Origin: Diacronema lutheri
Taxonomy: Eukaryota > Haptophyta > Pavlovophyceae > Pavlovales > Pavlovaceae
Assembly (NCBI GenBank): GCA_019448385.1
Contig: JAGTXO010000043.1
Coordinates: 104,501 to 168,500 of the forward strand
Length of the DNA stretch: 64,000 bases
Direction: 5' to 3'
Shown here: positions 63,901 through 64,000 of the stretch, in pieces
How positions within the stretch are numbered: position 1 is the stretch's first letter
Layout of the letters: every line of letters begins with the position of its first letter
The notes under the pieces: model-generated
Seen by the model: only the letters and a program-made list of their open reading frames with translations
Databases searched by the model: none
Told to the model about the DNA's origin: nothing
Position numbers and translations under genes: made by a program

Positions 63901-64000
63901 CCGGCCATGGCGGACGACGCGGCGCACGAGACGAAGGAGGGCGAGGTGGCGGTCAGCTCTGCCGCGGCATGCACGGCGGCCGCAGCGGCCGCGCTGCCCA
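51987..64000 (-). CDS. Giant diverged dynein-heavy-chain-like protein (DNHD1-like?), 5' end outside window
   Basis: An uninterrupted frame of 4,003 codons ends at 51987 and remains open at the right edge, so the start is missing. The last 700 residues follow the order of a dynein heavy chain C-terminus. VALSPSLPAQPLAASLC is reminiscent of the AAA6 R-LWLT-P--FP segment, ALVLGCLHAALPPFSAREAAW of FGLCFFHAVVQERR-FG--GW, and LLERALQAEVAGAR of the helical linker. AWLHSAVPAHW, LCGLVLVGALWDG (GL-LEGA-WD) and the final beta-rich YLGPLVLVPRYAPP segment follow in order. No Walker A (GxxGxGKT) is seen in the visible part. Long Ala/Gly/Asp-rich inserts separate blocks, including a run of Asp near 62,500. 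This suggests a non-motor, DNHD1-like or otherwise degenerate heavy chain, perhaps ciliary. Similarity is weak and another giant scaffold is possible. Confidence 0.4.
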   Translation of the reverse strand, partial: GSAAAAAAVHAAAELTATSPSFVSCAASSAMAGLISPRRASRRASSAGTRPSVDDAPLVLAGSRPASLAGSRRSSVGAGALSRRSSIDGRVLASAAGAHPTSTGAPPNRSMGVGAADGAGGGRAFVVPPSSRAEARAFAVGFAFLRSMRAAGLDVPPPSTSRARALARAVAAVAGALRAARDGEADGAARADDGGGVARAAKATAGAAPAPAPAPTPSPSELGAIWRVLGPALHRLKSHDASRTAELEAALASVSAIARAARETRARLRALGLRARVPPSVRAAAAREEQATMVEVARANAARVAKREPPTADDGGVRGARRRLGSLARAPHHVPVLLASVDQSGAVLLPRSVWLADAAVDAAGADAVATLPTRARAAERRRARERAAESAGEMIVRAQAAAVRRWNARAVIDAGAPAAPRSLGEAPVLDAAALLALDVRVARAEAAAALSAGADGDIDEHEHAAPAAASARGSDARNGESDNDDDNDIDDDDDDEDDDDGDASEGGAAEAEAAEEKARRTRVERLLLRLRGLERVRVLLRDCGVIGADVAVASAGDAADGAAAPVARRAKRRPLALAGGIIVEEGGGEEAGGSDEEASEGDASDGSTGEHGAAAVGRGAHTAVRTWADELRELRDERARTDGNALAIAVASLPSFTAAPSARARASLAARVAAAAAAAGVAVEAGTLAASSTHVVLGAAALARFRSAAADTLMADGKRRVDGGAPASARARGAGGWSALTSADVHAEHSGACEAGARDAMLRALAPAGARALYVRDSHGCGEAWLLAMDRAALLEALGSGARGRGEFDAQLGARGAAMRARERERRAAGGGHALVAELRRAWRDGGVVALRFEPSGTVAGAADGADDSARACAPLGGWLAPLAGACIGALDAAALAAEGLTLPLPSERAQHAERGGVAVEDEARADADAAASGAGEAGAGAGAADGAPASARRTALATVAGGDAVRAVLAAIACHELHACEADGVDGRVSLETPPPRQPPPLEPCARPTAAHADSGGGASALARAFATGDPSEQSRLLTHRLALRVETTPAARDERASATPNGHDDDDGDGDGSESRVRSDSDDEESDEDSDANADADADGERAERRFGRRDELGRGRGRGGVAQLGALAHSTAAAAAAATVQLRWLSRAPHPSFRLVLLARARAPDPAGGASGAHAAWAASTPPDAPWWMAAHAASVAPVEIGAPHDEAVAALLERVVALGLARLPHARTSAVGALARLLLPPSAAADDERTAGAHAALGESVGVAALARASGALCAHVRAAAAVLGVASAGAGADADADAESDAWRDPEEEARAASRATSVAARVAHLAHISSAHAANSPSSRRASPSVSPMSSRRSSMRRGGIGGGVSAAETAREAAAAAKARLVDWRAWALEAERLARQTAAAAEAVEREAALDRARAAVLLLPFGKDGAPMDAGGRDGDDEQRAGGGGTYGGAYADVLGAADAGAGDALPFRAAWVRHIRQLAAAAHAEPSRAPEARDGPGARISTTPAAAGGAVGRSGGNAGRLASPGGRGARGAGAAATPFAAERPTERPPTLGAVVRASAGAWRALGAAGLRRPALDEFVAAVASVIIDAHASARAPPARRKEPLHRGGRMPSPSPSPSPSPAGAPDGVRRARRLTADGAAPSDADTASPAAGERADGGAPAAADTTLAADARAPGEREPDGAAGLAAGAGAGAAEGKAQAKGGEHGTQKLKVYGAQDVLAARGGGLHSWGRPGRPGRAQRAGGGGGGGSGGGDGGRSGAAAEQRAARMRALLRGTHGALCSAVEALFAADDERAAARAALGGAARPAAGSAGEAPSFAEMLPAFALPSGPSAAEAVTTTASRLRALRVAAVSHALEAAEAALPLAAAPPRGPRDGLWLALRALSRASHARAAARDRALARATPSAAVALAHLRLRALEGAAAAAAVRGGGGDAAAAAAAAAAAAAAEAEAAALGVGIGGASEAAVRARVADRLSCGAPLVLACASAAELAMLCAGAGAHRIVRARAARDGSPDDALEREWRCAPASSGCLGALGGDGAGAAGAGALALPRLRAVRALSAARARAADAASGADDLWLRAADEVDAVALGVAARAAEFAAVRAHAAAAAAAAFVPRGAKAATGESVPGASNPSTRAASPRRSRAGTSFSASRQASPSQRGGFRAAASPNSSSRPASPNPRERMSVSSVGWALGTTAVGPTGAAALGDALRAALGAGGGGGGERLTESAAELEAHAWIDGLARQVADVLGALPPPALPPTARHALLKAAEVVQPGGAEHGAAARPNATPDGADGVAAAGSGGDARGDDPATGSSDAARADVCAATAAATAAFLAEQTGADAGGASGAGGADGAGGAGGAGGAGAGGSTSASPERAGRAKRPSDARSAGRSPAAREGNGRAHDGAVAGAAAGSGGGTGGGAEREAPAAVSSDYFLLVDASAVLLEAAAGTAGGRAGALRALGGALVELSAAFSARLSDEMAERAREAEQREKLSGAPSFMRLGTSLDGGADGALPAPLLGAPHEGERIRIAIVALVTEGELPEAHGAIEAGDGGGEWRGGSEPRPLISYCAHDGDGFCLPVVRPAEPPIATACVPHGAPPGIAVPLSAHEAAIAGLAGMDRASTDRASVVGFGMRDSAAAVGWRTSLHATPAPHSPARRSGARAMRGSVNGATSAGGGWREQRSGATGATVDVKAVPAGGSGSVAFSDTTLGGGGAPGGSPAGGGASSAGSVAVPPSAPIATGDGLWLSPLLWHVPLPLPPRALPRPPRDSAAGGVPAAGRAQMRGLRSSRGARMAVAAAIAGAARRAERLRMANVAHALLCAAHAARVHLLAAGGGTAAAALAAAAAAPPAGAGRAVDGAPPLLDASDAASVRGAEALDALSGGAALALSALCWAGASGGGDGVHALAPFVHALLVGASSGAAPPGVAVRAASAAPGAPRSFAAAAARVGALGAALNAAGPSRPAPTGTVGCRRALVAAVQGAASTAAADARAVELAARAAALARAVGGAVGALSALTLSADGLAPWAASVGADSDARVHGAVGSALSARAPAATAASERAMSGALGSLLGAQYVCAQPHWHALLHALLGLPPPAAAAAPSARPEAFGGLDVRLDALEPLPPPPPPPGIEVRVSPPGVAGSPTLHVPPGARLPAHPPGGDSAAFAARALGRAVGRADGRADGAHAEPPPPPPLDASEASEWMTLLALARDAALDTLERVTRPRGADLPPAIDGRALGGAPARGDALAAAASLSDQAYGALALRRAPDDSARAASGGGRTGARAPLAAGALPPAVAFSFFAPDGPSCAALDAMAAAASASASAHQWPTASLAVALSPSLPAQPLAASLCAAVLARAPAAALARVRARGARAVQSTAAPAAPAPSIHDGGGAELAASCALVLGCLHAALPPFSAREAAWRTHVADPPVPLLERALQAEVAGARATLGRARAEVLLLAAGPLGGALRARWRAAAAAGDRAAAAAEAIVAVDAAAAVERGAGAGGAGARTVGRFHSARLDAPGAARALAAGAAPAAWRCAGGAADLASGDGADSAGVHADARAPLPAPIEAWVAGANARVACAAAWLHSAVPAHWRVSALCAPGALLAAALADFAAHARIAPALVRYAFGALSVASPPTRARAYAAAASAAGGALAVARLRSAGAGADGDGAEAAIGAAVRARAPPPPLSESRAEWLASAARGAELATAAGAPPSAAHRPWMARAADASQQMTLCGLVLVGALWDGRGVVEAPRASAPSQPTRSLSPSADARAPPTRARAALAAGPPPGADADARDADRAAGLTDACTRAPGTAPAALAGPDERTLPPLARDEAHAVGARTPLLAPREAVAACARTTCVEYLGPLVLVPRYAPPGSTPPAADANTLARGGMLARTTAASGGGGGPPAGSGALAGGDMAGVGRAGARANVELPVILLAHADGCSLGRSVVLGLAGAPRGACAVQCGPLLSLSLPISPASEWTAAEWATSGAYLAVPPPGWA

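Overview
This window reads as nuclear DNA of a very GC-rich, gene-dense unicellular eukaryote. The evidence is spliceosomal introns, long G/C homopolymers, signal- and transit-peptide-bearing proteins, ciliary and centriolar genes, and no bacterial-style operons or Shine-Dalgarno logic. A haptophyte alga, perhaps a pavlovophyte, fits the GC content, the short introns and the protein families (FkbM and GT25 enzymes, a microalgal-type TIR-like membrane protein). That assignment is an inference, because no rRNA or organelle marker is present. Most long ORFs in other frames are GC-driven shadows. Gene models here rest on recognisable protein families and on splice junctions that keep the reading frame.

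Left part (1-12,100). The 5' end of a serine carboxypeptidase S28 gene (-) is divergent from a small two-exon prefoldin-like gene (+, ASDURF-like). Next is a four-exon coiled-coil gene on - (782-7103), possibly kizuna-like, in which each of three introns is filled with a different minisatellite. A RING-CH/EF-hand membrane protein (+) and a large secreted GT25 glycosyltransferase fused to a five-bladed beta-propeller (+) follow.

Middle (12,170-35,000, mostly +). Here lie a giant Sfi1-like Trp-repeat protein with a 28-unit coding minisatellite, a sulfotransferase, a transposon relic, a RAP-domain organellar RNA-binding protein, a membrane-anchored FkbM methyltransferase, and an apparent fusion of a nucleoside hydrolase, six membrane helices and a TIR-like domain.

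Right part (35,000-64,000). GAS8/DRC4 (-, nine exons, 478 aa, two GC-AG introns) is divergent from a TBC Rab-GAP (+). Then come a single C2H2 zinc-finger protein (-), a second GT25 enzyme (+), a decayed cysteine-rich element, and a 2,421-aa ankyrin-anoctamin-choline-transporter-like fusion (-). Last is a giant, highly diverged dynein-heavy-chain-like gene (-) that runs off the right edge.

Several genes point to the flagellum and centriole (DRC4, the dynein-like protein, the Sfi1-like protein, possibly the kizuna-like protein). A second theme is glycan and sulfate chemistry (two GT25 enzymes, sulfotransferase, FkbM). Spacing is tight: divergent start codons are only 30, 47 and 80 bp apart in three cases, and convergent stops 36-71 bp apart. 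Most introns begin GTGCGC rather than GTRAGT.
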